Numbered from the stretch's first letter, positions 17,559 through 26,240 are shown. The stretch: 64,000 bases of DNA from Microbacterium sp. (GCF_031179285.1 NZ_JAPSHY010000011.1:7760-71759); one strand, 5' to 3'. The notes: a model not told the origin generated them from the sequence alone. Program-made: numbers and translations.

Positions 17559-18533
17559 TCACCATGTGACCGAGGGCCAACCGCCATCGTCCCAGGTGAG
17601 GGGCAGCAGCGCGAGCTGGAATGCACCGCCGAGGTCCTCGTCGTAGTAGTGGATCGCGAGGGTGTCGCCCCAGACGGACTGGCCGCCCGGGCCGATGCGG
17701 GAGCCTTCGGTCGCGAGCAGCGGGGTCCCGCCGTCCTCGAGCAACGGCCTCCCCTCGCGGTCGACATACGGCCCCTGCGGTGCGTCGGCGCGGCCGACGG
17801 CGATGTTGTAGGTGCTCTTCACGCCCTGGCAGCACGCGTCGCGTGAGACGAAGAGGAAGTAGTCGCCGCCGCGCTCGAGGATGTAGGGCGCCTCGATCGC
17901 GTTCGGAGGCGCACCGCGGTCGGCGAGCGCGAGGGGCTCCGCATCGTCGGTGCGCATGCCGCTCGGCCATTCGAGTTCGACCATGCGGATGCCGCTCCAG
18001 AACGATCCGAACGACATCCACGGGGTCCCGTCCTCGTCGACGACGACGCCGGGATCGATGGCGTTGAAGTCATCCCCCGTGTCCGACTCCAGTACCGCGC
18101 CGCGGTCCACCCACTCGTAGTCGGGATCGTCGGGGTCGAGTGTCGTATTGGTCGCCAGCGCGATCAGCGAGGTGTTCTTTCCGAACCGAGAGGCCGAGTA
18201 GTACAGGTACCACGTGCCGTCATGCTCGATGAGCTCGGGGGCCCAGAGGTTGTCCACCCCGCGGATGCGGTCGTCCAGCCACGCGGGCTTCTGCTCCCAC
18301 ACCTCGCCTTCGTACCGCCAGTCGGTGCCGTCCTCCGACGACCGGATCTGCACGTTGCCGTCCGCGACGGTTCCGTTGCCGGTGGAGTACACGTACCAGA
18401 CGCCGTCGTGCTGCGCGAGAGCCGGGTCGTGCACGGAGAGGTCGCCGGTGAGGGAGGCGGCTCCCGCCGGCGCACACGCGGCGCAGGCGAGCGCCGCCGC
18501 GATGATCACGGCGGCGCTCGCGAGACGCCTCAT
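17559..18533 (-). CDS. GH43 arabinan endo-1,5-alpha-L-arabinosidase, exported
   Basis: A 324-aa secreted enzyme cutting the alpha-1,5-arabinan backbone. It has a signal sequence with a possible lipobox Cys at 17 or 20. The GH43 five-blade propeller residues are visible: Asp36 in SVHDPAL (general base), Asp in NAIDPGV and Glu in AIEAPYI (general acid). ATG at 18533 overlaps the GH51 stop (ATGA). Length and motifs fit the AbnA-like subgroup. It releases arabino-oligosaccharides for the importer in the same operon. Confidence 0.88.
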   Translation of the reverse strand: MRRLASAAVIIAAALACAACAPAGAASLTGDLSVHDPALAQHDGVWYVYSTGNGTVADGNVQIRSSEDGTDWRYEGEVWEQKPAWLDDRIRGVDNLWAPELIEHDGTWYLYYSASRFGKNTSLIALATNTTLDPDDPDYEWVDRGAVLESDTGDDFNAIDPGVVVDEDGTPWMSFGSFWSGIRMVELEWPSGMRTDDAEPLALADRGAPPNAIEAPYILERGGDYFLFVSRDACCQGVKSTYNIAVGRADAPQGPYVDREGRPLLEDGGTPLLATEGSRIGPGGQSVWGDTLAIHYYDEDLGGAFQLALLPLTWDDGGWPSVTW

Positions 18534-20044
18534 CAGCCGAGGGCGATCGCCGACCATGACACCGGCGGCAGCGTGACCGTGAGTTCGCCCGCGTCGACCC
18601 GGACCGTGTCGTTGGTGCGCACCGTGACGCGCTCCGGCTGTTCGAGCGTGTTCTTGGCATACACGTCGTCATCGCTGAGCGTGTGGCTCTCGAGCACCGA
18701 CACGTCGCCGAGGCCGGTGACGTCGACGGTCACCGTGACCGCCTCGGTCTGACTGCGGTTCACCAGGAACACCGCCGAGCGGCCGTTCTCGGCGTCGTGG
18801 GTGGCGACGGCATCCACCAGCGAGACCTCGCCGTATGCCTCGGTCGTGTAGGTCGGCGCGTCGAGCTTCAGCTCGAGCGCCTCGCCCTGCGCGAGGCGCG
18901 AGGTGATCGAGAACGGGTAGAAGGTGGTCTGACGCCAGGCCGGTCCGCCCGGCTCCGTCATGATCGGCGCGATGACGTTCACCAGCTGCGCGAGCGACGC
19001 GCTGGTGACGCGGTCCGCGTGCTTGAGCAGCGAGATCATCAGGTTGCCGAAGACGACGGCATCCACCACGGAGTAGACGTCCTCGAGCAGGCGGGGGGCG
19101 ACCGGCCAATTGTCGATGCCCTCGATCTTGTCGACACCGTGGAAGCGGTCGATGTACCAGACGTTCCACTCGTCGAAGGAGATGTCGATCTTCTTCGTGC
19201 TGCCGCGGACCGCGCCGACGTGGTCGGCGGTGGCGACCACAGTGTCGATGAAGTGGTCCATGTCGACGGCGGACGCCAGGAACGAGCCGATGTCGCCACC
19301 CTTCTCCTCGTAGTACGCGTGGCACGAGATGTAGTCGACGTCGTCGTAGGTGTGACCGAGCACGACGCGCTCCCACTCGCCGAACGTCGGCATGTGCGCA
19401 CTGGAGGATCCACAGACGACGAGCTTGATGTCGGGATCGAGCTGGCGCATCCCCTTGGCGGTCTGCGAGGCGATCTTGCCGTAGTCGTCGGCGGAGCGGT
19501 GGCCGAGCTGCCATGGGCCGTCCATCTCGTTGCCGAGGCACCACATCTCCACGGCGAACGGCTCGTCGCGGCCGTTGGCGCGGCGCCGCTCGCTGAGCTC
19601 GGTGCCGCCGGCGATGTTGGAGTACTCCAGCAGGTCCAGCGCCTCGAGCGTGCCGCGGGTGCCGAGGTTGACCGCGAGCATCAGGTCGCTGCCGACCTTG
19701 TCGAGCCACGACGAGAACTCGTGAAGGCCCACCTCGTTCGTCTCGGTGGAGTGCCAGGCGAGGTCCAGGCGCCGGGGCCGCTGCTCCCGGGGTCCGACAG
19801 AGTCCTCCCAGCGGAAGCCCGAGACGAAGTTGCCGCCGGGGTAGCGGATCGTCGAGACGCCGAGTTCCCGCACCAGCTCGATCACGTCCTGCCGGAAGCC
19901 CTCCGCATCCGCGGTCTCGTGGCCGGGCTCGTAGATGCCGTCGTAGACGTGACGGCCGAGGTGCTCGACGAAGCCGCCGAAGAGGCGGCGCTGGATGCGA
20001 CCGGTGACGAAGTGGGGATCGATGGTCAGACGTGCGGTGGGCAT
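18533..20044 (-). CDS. abfA: GH51 alpha-L-arabinofuranosidase
   Basis: A 503-aa intracellular enzyme with no signal peptide, removing terminal L-arabinofuranose from imported arabino-oligosaccharides. The acid/base Glu is in CLGNEMDGPW, the nucleophile Glu in SFDEWNVWY, and the N-terminal RRLFGGFVEHLGRHVYDGIY is diagnostic of GH51. ATG at 20044 follows AAAGGAAG. It lies 50 nt after the second permease in the arabinan operon. Confidence 0.94.
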   Translation of the reverse strand: MPTARLTIDPHFVTGRIQRRLFGGFVEHLGRHVYDGIYEPGHETADAEGFRQDVIELVRELGVSTIRYPGGNFVSGFRWEDSVGPREQRPRRLDLAWHSTETNEVGLHEFSSWLDKVGSDLMLAVNLGTRGTLEALDLLEYSNIAGGTELSERRRANGRDEPFAVEMWCLGNEMDGPWQLGHRSADDYGKIASQTAKGMRQLDPDIKLVVCGSSSAHMPTFGEWERVVLGHTYDDVDYISCHAYYEEKGGDIGSFLASAVDMDHFIDTVVATADHVGAVRGSTKKIDISFDEWNVWYIDRFHGVDKIEGIDNWPVAPRLLEDVYSVVDAVVFGNLMISLLKHADRVTSASLAQLVNVIAPIMTEPGGPAWRQTTFYPFSITSRLAQGEALELKLDAPTYTTEAYGEVSLVDAVATHDAENGRSAVFLVNRSQTEAVTVTVDVTGLGDVSVLESHTLSDDDVYAKNTLEQPERVTVRTNDTVRVDAGELTVTLPPVSWSAIALG

Positions 20045-20094
20045 GGTGGTGCTTTCCTTCTCAGGGTCGTGGGAGGTCTGGGGCGCGCGAGCTG

Positions 20095-21042
20095 CTACTT
20101 GATGCTTCCGACGGAGAGCCCGCCCTGCCAGTAGCGCTGCAGGAAGAGGAACGACAGGATGAGCGGCAGCACCGAGATGAACGATCCGGTGGTGATGAGA
20201 TTCCACACCTGCTCGCCACCCGCCCCCGCGTTGGACAGCGCCGTCCAGCGGTTGAGCCCGACGGTGACCGGAAGCAGCTGCGGATCGTTGAGAACGGCGA
20301 GCGGCAGGAAGAAGTTGTTCCAGGTGCCGACAACGCTCAGGAGCAGGACGGTCACGATGGCCGGGCGCAGGAGGGGAAGGGCGACCTGGAAGAAGGTGCG
20401 GATCTCACCGGCACCGTCGATGCGGGCAGCCTCGAGCATCTCGTCCGGCACGGCATCCTGCGCGTAGACGCGCATGAGGTAGACGCCGAAGGGGCTGAGC
20501 AGAGACGGCAGGATGACCGCCCACGGGGTGTTGATGATGCCGTACTGGCTGAGCAGCATGAATGTCGGGATGACGAGGGCCGTGAGCGGCACCATCACCG
20601 AGCCGAGGATCACGGTGAAGACGGCGGTACGCCCGCGGAAGCTGTACTTCGCGAAGCCGTAGCCCGCGAGCACGCACAGGACGGTCGCGCCGATCCCGCC
20701 GGCGAAGGCATAGAGGAACGAGTTGCCGATCCAGCGCCAGTAGATGCCGCCCTGGTGGCTGAACAGCCCCGCGATGTTCTCGAACAGGGCGAACGAGTCC
20801 GCGAACCAGAACGCGGGGCTCGCGAACAGGCCGGGGGTCGACTTCGTCGCGGCGACCGTGAGCCACCAGATCGGGATGACGAAGTAGATCGCCAGGATCA
20901 CGAGGAAGACGTGAGACCCGATCCGGCGGCGGCCCAGGCCGCGGCGCACACCACGGTCGGCGTGGGTCGGGAGCCCGGTCGTGGTGGTCTCCGGTGCCGC
21001 GCCGTCGGCGGGGCGGGCGGTGCGGGAGAGAAGAGACATCAT
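20095..21042 (-). CDS. Arabino-oligosaccharide ABC permease, MalG type
   Basis: A 315-aa permease with about six transmembrane helices and EAA loop EAARIDGAGEIRTFF. It has a disordered Ala/Thr-rich N-terminus. The start is the first of two consecutive ATGs (21042, 21039), overlapping the MalF-type gene's stop codon. The substrate is assigned from operon context (GH43, GH51, arabinan-type regulator), not from the permease itself. Confidence 0.88.
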   Translation of the reverse strand: MMSLLSRTARPADGAAPETTTTGLPTHADRGVRRGLGRRRIGSHVFLVILAIYFVIPIWWLTVAATKSTPGLFASPAFWFADSFALFENIAGLFSHQGGIYWRWIGNSFLYAFAGGIGATVLCVLAGYGFAKYSFRGRTAVFTVILGSVMVPLTALVIPTFMLLSQYGIINTPWAVILPSLLSPFGVYLMRVYAQDAVPDEMLEAARIDGAGEIRTFFQVALPLLRPAIVTVLLLSVVGTWNNFFLPLAVLNDPQLLPVTVGLNRWTALSNAGAGGEQVWNLITTGSFISVLPLILSFLFLQRYWQGGLSVGSIK

Positions 21043-21986
21043 TTCAGTCCGCTCTGCTTGCGCGTGAGGAAGAGGAAGAAGAACGAGCCGATGAACACCA
21101 GGATGCCGAGCGAGAACGCGATCGCCGAGGCGTAGTTGAACTGGCTGTAGGAGAAGGCGAGGGAGTACGCGTACATGTTCGGCGTGTAGGACGCGTCGAT
21201 CGCTCCCTGGGCGACGTTTCGCAGCACCACGGGCTCGGTGAAGAACTGCAGCGTGCCGATGAGGGCGAACATGATGATCATCACCATGGACGACGAGATC
21301 ATCGGGATCTTGATCCGAGTGGCCGTCTGCCAGCCGTTGGCGCCGTCGATGCGGGCGGCCTCGTAGATCGACGGATCGATCGAGCGGAGCGCGGCGTAGA
21401 TCACGATCATGTAGTAGCCGGACCACTGCCAGGTGACGATGTTCACGAGGCTGCCGAAGATGCTGTCCGGAGCGAGGAACTGCGGCGCCTCGAGGCCGAC
21501 CACGCTGAACAGGGTCGCGGCTGGGCCGAAGCGGGGACTGTAGAGGAAGCTCCACATGAGTGCACCGATCACGACCGGGATCGCATAGGGCACGAAGATG
21601 AGCAGCCTCGACAGCTTCGAGAGCCACGAGCTCAGGCTGTCGAGCACGAGAGCGGCGGCGAGCGCGACGAGCAGCTGGGCCGGGATCATCACGATCGCGT
21701 ACAGCAGCACGCGCCCCATGCCCCCGAGGAACAGCGGGTCGGAGAAGGCTCGCACGTAGTTGGCGATGCCGGTGAAGTCGGTGCCGGTCGCCAGCGTCGA
21801 GGTGAACAGGCTCATCCCGAACGCATACCCGAGCGGGAAGATGAGGAACGCCGCGAACACGACGAGGAACGGGGTCACGAAGAGCCATCCCCAGCGCTGC
21901 CTGCGGCGCACCAGGGTGGATCCACCGGACTGCGCGCGGTGCCCGCGGCCGCGGGATCCGGCCGTGGTGATCGTCTGGGTGGTCAT
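21039..21986 (-). CDS. Arabino-oligosaccharide ABC permease, MalF type
   Basis: A 315-aa integral membrane permease with about six helices and EAA loop EAARIDGANGWQTATRI. It follows the binding-protein gene after an 87-nt gap that contains a 13-bp-stem hairpin. It pairs with the MalG-type subunit; no ATPase is encoded nearby. Confidence 0.88.
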   Translation of the reverse strand: MTTQTITTAGSRGRGHRAQSGGSTLVRRRQRWGWLFVTPFLVVFAAFLIFPLGYAFGMSLFTSTLATGTDFTGIANYVRAFSDPLFLGGMGRVLLYAIVMIPAQLLVALAAALVLDSLSSWLSKLSRLLIFVPYAIPVVIGALMWSFLYSPRFGPAATLFSVVGLEAPQFLAPDSIFGSLVNIVTWQWSGYYMIVIYAALRSIDPSIYEAARIDGANGWQTATRIKIPMISSSMVMIIMFALIGTLQFFTEPVVLRNVAQGAIDASYTPNMYAYSLAFSYSQFNYASAIAFSLGILVFIGSFFFLFLTRKQSGLK

Positions 21987-22039
21987 GTCTGCTCTCTGCT
22001 CGTCGGAGTCGGTGCGGGGCGTCTGTCGGCGGGTGGTGC

Positions 22040-22068
22040 GGGGGACTCCGGCGGGGCCGGAGTCCCCC
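22040..22068 (-). terminator. Intercistronic hairpin between binding-protein and permease genes
   Basis: Perfect 13-bp inverted repeat (22040-22052 with 22056-22068) with a 3-nt loop, 5 nt beyond the binding-protein stop codon. It has no U-tract. In this position it would be expected to act as a partial terminator or 3' mRNA stabiliser, raising binding-protein output over the permeases. Confidence 0.7.
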
Positions 22069-22073
22069 GGGTC

Positions 22074-23414
22074 TCATTTCAGCGTGAAGCCCTGCTCTGT
22101 GGCGTATTTCTCGAGTGACGCCTGCAGGTCATCGAGAGCAGCATCCGGCTCCTTCTCGCCCTGCACCATCGCGAACAGCTGCTCGGTGAGCTGGTCGTAG
22201 GCGTAGTTCTGGAAGGGGCTGAAGGTGAAGCCGGTGTAACCGGAAGCCGCCGGGAGGAACACGTCCTTGTTGATCTGCTGACCTCCGAAGAACGGGTACT
22301 CCAGGTCGCGGAAGTAGTCCGACTCGAGGATCGGCTTCCACAGCGGGAACAGGGCCGCCTCTTCGATGCCGATCTTCCAGGCCTCCTCCGTGCCGAAGAT
22401 CTCCTTCGCGACCAGAGCCGCCGCCTCGGGGTCCTTGGCCTGGCTGGTCACGGCGAAGGTCGATCCGCCCCAGTTGATCTGCACGGGGTTCGCGAGGTCC
22501 CACTGCGGCACGGGAGCGACGCGCCACACGGCCGTCTCGTCGGCATCCGCGAGTCCCTGCAGGTAGCCGGGGCCCCAGGCTGCGGCCACATAGATGGCGT
22601 ACGAGCCGTCGACGAGCTTCGTGTTGTAGTCGGCGGTGAACGCGTCGTCGGTGGCGACGAGTCCCTTGCTGACGAGGTCGTTCCAGTAGTTGAGGACCTT
22701 CTTCGAGCCCTCGTCATTGACCTCGATGCCGATCTCGGTGGGCTTGGAATTGTCGTACTCGAACGGCACGGAGCCCGCCTGGGCGAACAGCGCCTGGTTG
22801 TACGCTCGACCGTTGGTCGGGAAATCCGCCAGGACGCCGGGGGCTCCGGCATCCTTCAGCGCCTGCGCGGCCGCGGCGAACTCATCCCAGGTGGTGGGGG
22901 CCGCGATGCCGTACTGGTCGAGGATGTCCTGACGGTAGAGCATGCCCATCGGGCCACCGTCCACCGGGATCGCGTAGACCGCGTCACCCGAGGAGACGTC
23001 CTTCCAGGCGCCCTCGGTGTAGTCGTCCTTCACGTCGCCGGCGCCGTACTCGGACAGGTCGACGAGCGCATCGCGGATGGAGAAGCTCGAGAGCACCTCG
23101 GCCTCGAGCATGATGACGTCGGGCGCGCCGGAGCCGGCCTCGATCGCGGTGGAGAACTTCGTGTACTCGTCGTTGCCCTGACCGGCGTTGGTCCAGCAGA
23201 TCTGTACGTCGTCGTGGCTCTCGTTGAACAGGTCGACGACCTGCTCGAAGGCCGGGTACCAGGCCCAGACGCTCACCTGGGTGGCATCGGCGTTGACGAT
23301 CTTGTTCGTACACGAGTCGCCGCCGCCTGATGCGTCGGCGCCTGCGGCGCAGCCCGTCAAAGCGGCTGCCGCGACGGCGATGACGCCGGTCGCTGCGAGG
23401 ATCTTCCTCTTCAT
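22074..23414 (-). CDS. Arabino-oligosaccharide-binding lipoprotein
   Basis: A 446-aa MalE-type solute-binding lipoprotein with lipobox LTGC (Cys22) and a Gly/Ser linker. The sequence VSVWAWYPAFEQVVDLFNESHDD and QICWTNAGQGNDEY fits the family. ATG at 23414 follows AGAGGAAA; an upstream in-frame start at 23573 has no signal sequence and would include the operator. It is the first gene of the arabinan operon, controlled by twin LacI-type operators. Confidence 0.9.
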   Translation of the reverse strand: MKRKILAATGVIAVAAAALTGCAAGADASGGGDSCTNKIVNADATQVSVWAWYPAFEQVVDLFNESHDDVQICWTNAGQGNDEYTKFSTAIEAGSGAPDVIMLEAEVLSSFSIRDALVDLSEYGAGDVKDDYTEGAWKDVSSGDAVYAIPVDGGPMGMLYRQDILDQYGIAAPTTWDEFAAAAQALKDAGAPGVLADFPTNGRAYNQALFAQAGSVPFEYDNSKPTEIGIEVNDEGSKKVLNYWNDLVSKGLVATDDAFTADYNTKLVDGSYAIYVAAAWGPGYLQGLADADETAVWRVAPVPQWDLANPVQINWGGSTFAVTSQAKDPEAAALVAKEIFGTEEAWKIGIEEAALFPLWKPILESDYFRDLEYPFFGGQQINKDVFLPAASGYTGFTFSPFQNYAYDQLTEQLFAMVQGEKEPDAALDDLQASLEKYATEQGFTLK

Positions 23415-23510
23415 GCGCTGTTTCCTCTCACGGTGCGTGGGACACCCTTGTCTCGGGAAGAGGGGCTCGAGTCGCGCGGAAGCCGGAGAGGCACACCGTC
23501 GGACCCAAGT

Positions 23511-23573
23511 CTCTACAACGTTGGAAAGTAAACGTTGTAGAGCCATGATGAACGAGGTTGACGCGTCTGTCAA
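23511..23573 (-). promoter_or_regulatory. Arabinan operon promoter with twin operators
   Basis: Minus strand: TTGACA (complement of 23568-23573), 17-nt spacer, a weak -10 CATCAT (complement of 23545-23550). Downstream lies a perfect 12-bp inverted repeat, CTCTACAACGTT (23511-23522) and its complement at 23531-23542, separated by 8 nt. Each arm carries an ACAACGTTG-like palindromic core, so it can be read as two operators about 20 bp apart. The core recurs before the regulator at 24657-24668. Confidence 0.75.
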
Positions 23574-23612
23574 GCAGCGTCGTCGGATCGTGATCGCGGC
23601 GGGCGCGAGAGC

Positions 23613-24629
23613 TCAATCCGCGCGGTGCGCGGACTCGCGCTCGACGATCCGGAACTCGGCGAGCAACTGCCGTGGTGCCTCGATCGCGTCGGCGCGCGCG
23701 ATGCGATCAAGCAGCGTCGCCACAGCCGTCTTCGCGATCCAGTCCCGTCCGGGATCCACCGTCGTCAGCGACGGAATCGAGTACTCGGCCTCGTCGAGGT
23801 CGTCGAAGCCGACCACCTGCACGTCGTGAGGAACACGCACGCCGGACTCCTGCAGCACGCGCATCGCTCCGAGCGCCAGAGTGTCGTTCAGGCCGAACAC
23901 GGCGTCGAACTCCACCCCTCGCGCGAGCAGCTCGCGCATCGAGTCGGCGCCGTTCGCCCGATGCCAGAGCGTGGTGTACCCCACGATGCTCTCGTCGAAG
24001 TCGATGCCGGCAGCATCCAGTGCCTGACGATAACCGCGCAATCGAAGCCCCGCCGAGCCGATCACCTCGCCCTCATGGGCGCCGATCACGGCGATCCGGC
24101 GGCATCCGCTCGCGATGAGGAACTCGGTCGCGGCCCGTGCCGCCTCGACGTTGCGCATCGTGACGTGGTCGGTGGGCCCGTCAAAGATGCGCTCACCGAG
24201 CAGCACCATTGGATAGCTCACGTCGAGCGCTCTCACGTCGTCCTGGCTCATGCCGAGAGCGCTGAAGATGAGCCCGTCCGTGAGCTGCAGCCGCGGACTG
24301 CGCAGCAGATCCAGCTCGCGAGCGCGGTCGCCGCCGGTCTGCTCGACGAGGACGACCACCCCGGCGGCCTCGGCCTCGTGGATCACTTGGGCCGCGAGTT
24401 CGGCGAAATACGCGAGGCTGAGGTCGGGCAGGGCGAGCGCGATCGCGCCGGTGCGCCCGGAGCGGAGGTTGCGTGCGGTGAGGTTCGGCGTGTAGCCGAG
24501 CTCGGAGATCGCGGCCTCGACCTTCTCGCGGGTGGACGGACGGATGTGCGGGTAGTCGTTGATGACGTTCGAGACCGTCTTGATCGAGACGCCGGCGATC
24601 CTCGCCACGTCGTGCAGCGTTGCCGCCAT
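23613..24629 (-). CDS. LacI-family regulator of the arabinan operon
   Basis: A repressor of 338 aa with N-terminal HTH (LHDVARIAGVSIKTVSNVI) and an effector-binding domain. ATG at 24629 begins MAATLHDV; a GTG two codons earlier lacks better spacing. It lies upstream of, and in the same direction as, the binding-protein gene. The shared TACAACGTTG sites indicate autorepression and control of 17559-23414. The effector is probably arabinose or an arabino-oligosaccharide (inference). Confidence 0.88.
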   Translation of the reverse strand: MAATLHDVARIAGVSIKTVSNVINDYPHIRPSTREKVEAAISELGYTPNLTARNLRSGRTGAIALALPDLSLAYFAELAAQVIHEAEAAGVVVLVEQTGGDRARELDLLRSPRLQLTDGLIFSALGMSQDDVRALDVSYPMVLLGERIFDGPTDHVTMRNVEAARAATEFLIASGCRRIAVIGAHEGEVIGSAGLRLRGYRQALDAAGIDFDESIVGYTTLWHRANGADSMRELLARGVEFDAVFGLNDTLALGAMRVLQESGVRVPHDVQVVGFDDLDEAEYSIPSLTTVDPGRDWIAKTAVATLLDRIARADAIEAPRQLLAEFRIVERESAHRAD

Positions 24630-24656
24630 GCGCACCCCCTCATCCTGCGACCACTC

Positions 24657-24668
24657 TACAACGTTGCA
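24657..24668 (-). promoter_or_regulatory. Autoregulatory LacI operator
   Basis: TACAACGTTGCA, near-palindromic, 28 nt before the regulator's ATG; it shares the CTCTACAACGTTG sequence of the operon operator at 23511. Confidence 0.7.
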
Positions 24669-24730
24669 GAATCGCTCCGCGCCCGCGAGTTCACCCTACA
24701 ACTCCCGCCTCGCCCGAGTGCGGCCTGCGC

Positions 24731-24865
24731 CGTGACCCCACTTCTGTCGTGAAACCCCACTCTGTCGTGAGACTCCACTTCTGTCGTGAAACCCCACTTC
24801 TGTCGTGAGACTCCACGCCGGGCATGGTGTCTCACGCGAAAACCGAAGTCTCGCTCACGACGCCG
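24731..24865. repeat. 19-bp-period array, module A
   Basis: Part of a 505-nt gene-free stretch. Units beginning CGTGA start at 24731, 24748, 24766, 24785 and 24804 (spacing 17, 18, 19, 19) with core CGTGARACYCCACTTCTGT. The last unit (GTGAGACTCCA) is answered by an inverted copy TGGTGTCTCAC at 24825, starting a 41-nt tail that ends ACGCCG at 24865. No reading frame here looks coding. Confidence 0.9.
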
Positions 24866-24869
24866 TCTC

Positions 24870-25023
24870 GAGACACCACATCTGCCACCAGACACCACAT
24901 CTGCCACGAGACACCATCTCGAGCACGAGACGCCACTGCCGTCATCAAACCCCGCCTGCGTTGTGAGACACCACGCCATGCATGGGGTCTCACGCGAATA
25001 CCTGCGTCTCGCTCACCACGCCG
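24870..25023. repeat. 19-bp-period array, module B
   Basis: Units of exactly 19 bp start at 24870, 24889, 24908, 24927, 24946 and 24965. The first reads GAGACACCACATCTGCCAC; the conserved part is GAGACNCCAC. It ends with an inverted unit and a 41-nt tail at 24983-25023 that is nearly identical to the tail of module A, 158 bp further on. Confidence 0.9.
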
Positions 25024-25041
25024 CCTCGCCTCACCACCCGC

Positions 25042-25070
25042 ACTTCTCCTCCACCGATGAGGAGTGAAGT
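25042..25070. repeat. Hairpin before the DUF559-type gene
   Basis: ACTTCTCCTC at 25042-25051 pairs with GAGGAGTGAAGT at 25059-25070 with a one- to two-base bulge and a 7-nt loop. It may be a terminator for the flanking arrays or the end of the repeat element; function is not known. Confidence 0.5.
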
Positions 25071-25134
25071 CGTCTGTTCACACGTGCGGTGAATGACGAC
25101 GCGAGGACGCTGGGCGGGCGGCGAGGATGCCGGG

Positions 25135-26106
25135 ATGCCGTTGCTCCTCTCCGATCGCGCTGTGACCGAATCGCCGGTGCCGATCATCACCGCCGCCGAA
25201 GCGCGTTCCCTCGGCCTCCGCCTCTCGGGGCACGCGTGGCGACGCGTCCGCGTCGGGATGTATGTCGAACGCAACGCATTCGAAAAGCTCCCGCCCTGGC
25301 AGCGTTACGCGGTCCGGGTCCATGCCTTCGCACGCGCTCACCCGGATGCCGCGCTATGCCTCGAATCCGCCGCAGTCGTGCAGGGTCTTCCGCTGTTCGG
25401 CGAGCCGCGCGACATCCATGTGTTCGATCCCGATCGCCGCACGTCGCGCCGGTTCGGCGACGTTGTCGTGCACACCAGCATCCTGCCTCGCAGCGTCGAG
25501 CGCGTGCGCGGCGTGCTGGTGACGCGGCCGCTCGAGACGGTGTCCGATCTCGCGCGTGCTCTGCCACCGGCGCAGGCGCTGGCGACCGCGGACAGTGCGG
25601 TCTCGCCGGCACAGGGTGGCGGCCTTCGGGTCGAAGATCTCCAGGCCTTCACGGACAGCGTCCCGGACCGGCGCGGGCGCGCACGCGCACGATGGGTCTG
25701 GGAGCGCGCCGACGGACGCGCGGAGTCGCCGGCGGAGAGCATCAGCCGTGCCGTCATCGAATGGAGCGGGTTCGAAACGCCCGAGCTCCAGCGGGAGTTC
25801 CGCTACGACGGCCACCTCGACCGCGTCGACTTTCATTTCCCATCATGCGACGCGATCGGCGAGTCAGACGGCTGGCAGAAGTATCAGCTCGACGACGGTG
25901 CGTCAGCCGCGCGGCGACTCGCCGACGAGAAGCGTCGCGAAGACAGACTCCGGCGTAACGGCCACGCCTTCGCCAGATGGGACCTCGCGGATGCCTGGCG
26001 GGTGGCCCCGCTCGTGCGCGCACTCTCGTCCGCCGGTGTGCAGCAGACCGCCCCGGCGCAGTCAGCGATGCTGGCGTCGTTCGCCCGCACGGCGTTCTCC
26101 GCGTGA
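25135..26106 (+). CDS. DUF559 / AbiEi-like protein with putative nuclease fold
   Basis: A protein of 323 aa (337 aa if the ATG at 25093 is used). The N-terminal part (ITAAEARSLGLRLSGHAWRR, then GMYV) resembles the AbiEi-antitoxin-type winged helix domain of many actinobacterial proteins. The C-terminal part (PAESISRAVIEWSGFETPEL, then HLDRVDFHFP, and GESDGWQKY) resembles a DUF559/Vsr-like PD-(D/E)XK nuclease, with Glu, Asp and Glu spaced like the usual acidic residues. No toxin partner is next to it. Repeat arrays flank it on both sides and its TGA stop lies inside the first downstream repeat unit. Function is not established. Confidence 0.75.
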   Translation: MPLLLSDRAVTESPVPIITAAEARSLGLRLSGHAWRRVRVGMYVERNAFEKLPPWQRYAVRVHAFARAHPDAALCLESAAVVQGLPLFGEPRDIHVFDPDRRTSRRFGDVVVHTSILPRSVERVRGVLVTRPLETVSDLARALPPAQALATADSAVSPAQGGGLRVEDLQAFTDSVPDRRGRARARWVWERADGRAESPAESISRAVIEWSGFETPELQREFRYDGHLDRVDFHFPSCDAIGESDGWQKYQLDDGASAARRLADEKRREDRLRRNGHAFARWDLADAWRVAPLVRALSSAGVQQTAPAQSAMLASFARTAFSA

Positions 26107-26198
26107 GACACCACTTTCCGCGCGAGACACCTCACCCCACCTGGTGTTTCGCGCCGCGACTGGCGTTTCACGCCGCGACTGGTGTGTCAGACAGAAGC
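26103..26198. repeat. 19-bp-period array downstream of the DUF559-type gene
   Basis: Two direct units (GAGACACC...) start at 26105 and 26124. Three inverted units (TGGTGTTTC-like) start at 26142, 26161 and 26180. All spacings within an orientation are 19 bp. The core is the same GAGACACCAC as upstream, and the array begins within the stop codon of the gene. Confidence 0.88.
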
Positions 26199-26240
26199 TG
26201 TTCGTGCGTCACGCGGAACCGCCGTCACGGGCAACTCCGC

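Noticed and set aside
24731..25023. CRISPR array
   Set aside because: The unit is only 19 bp, degenerate and continuous; there are no conserved repeats separated by unique spacers and no cas genes.
24786..25067. Short coding frames in the repeat region
   Set aside because: They are translations of the 19-bp repeats, without ribosome-binding sites or known domains.
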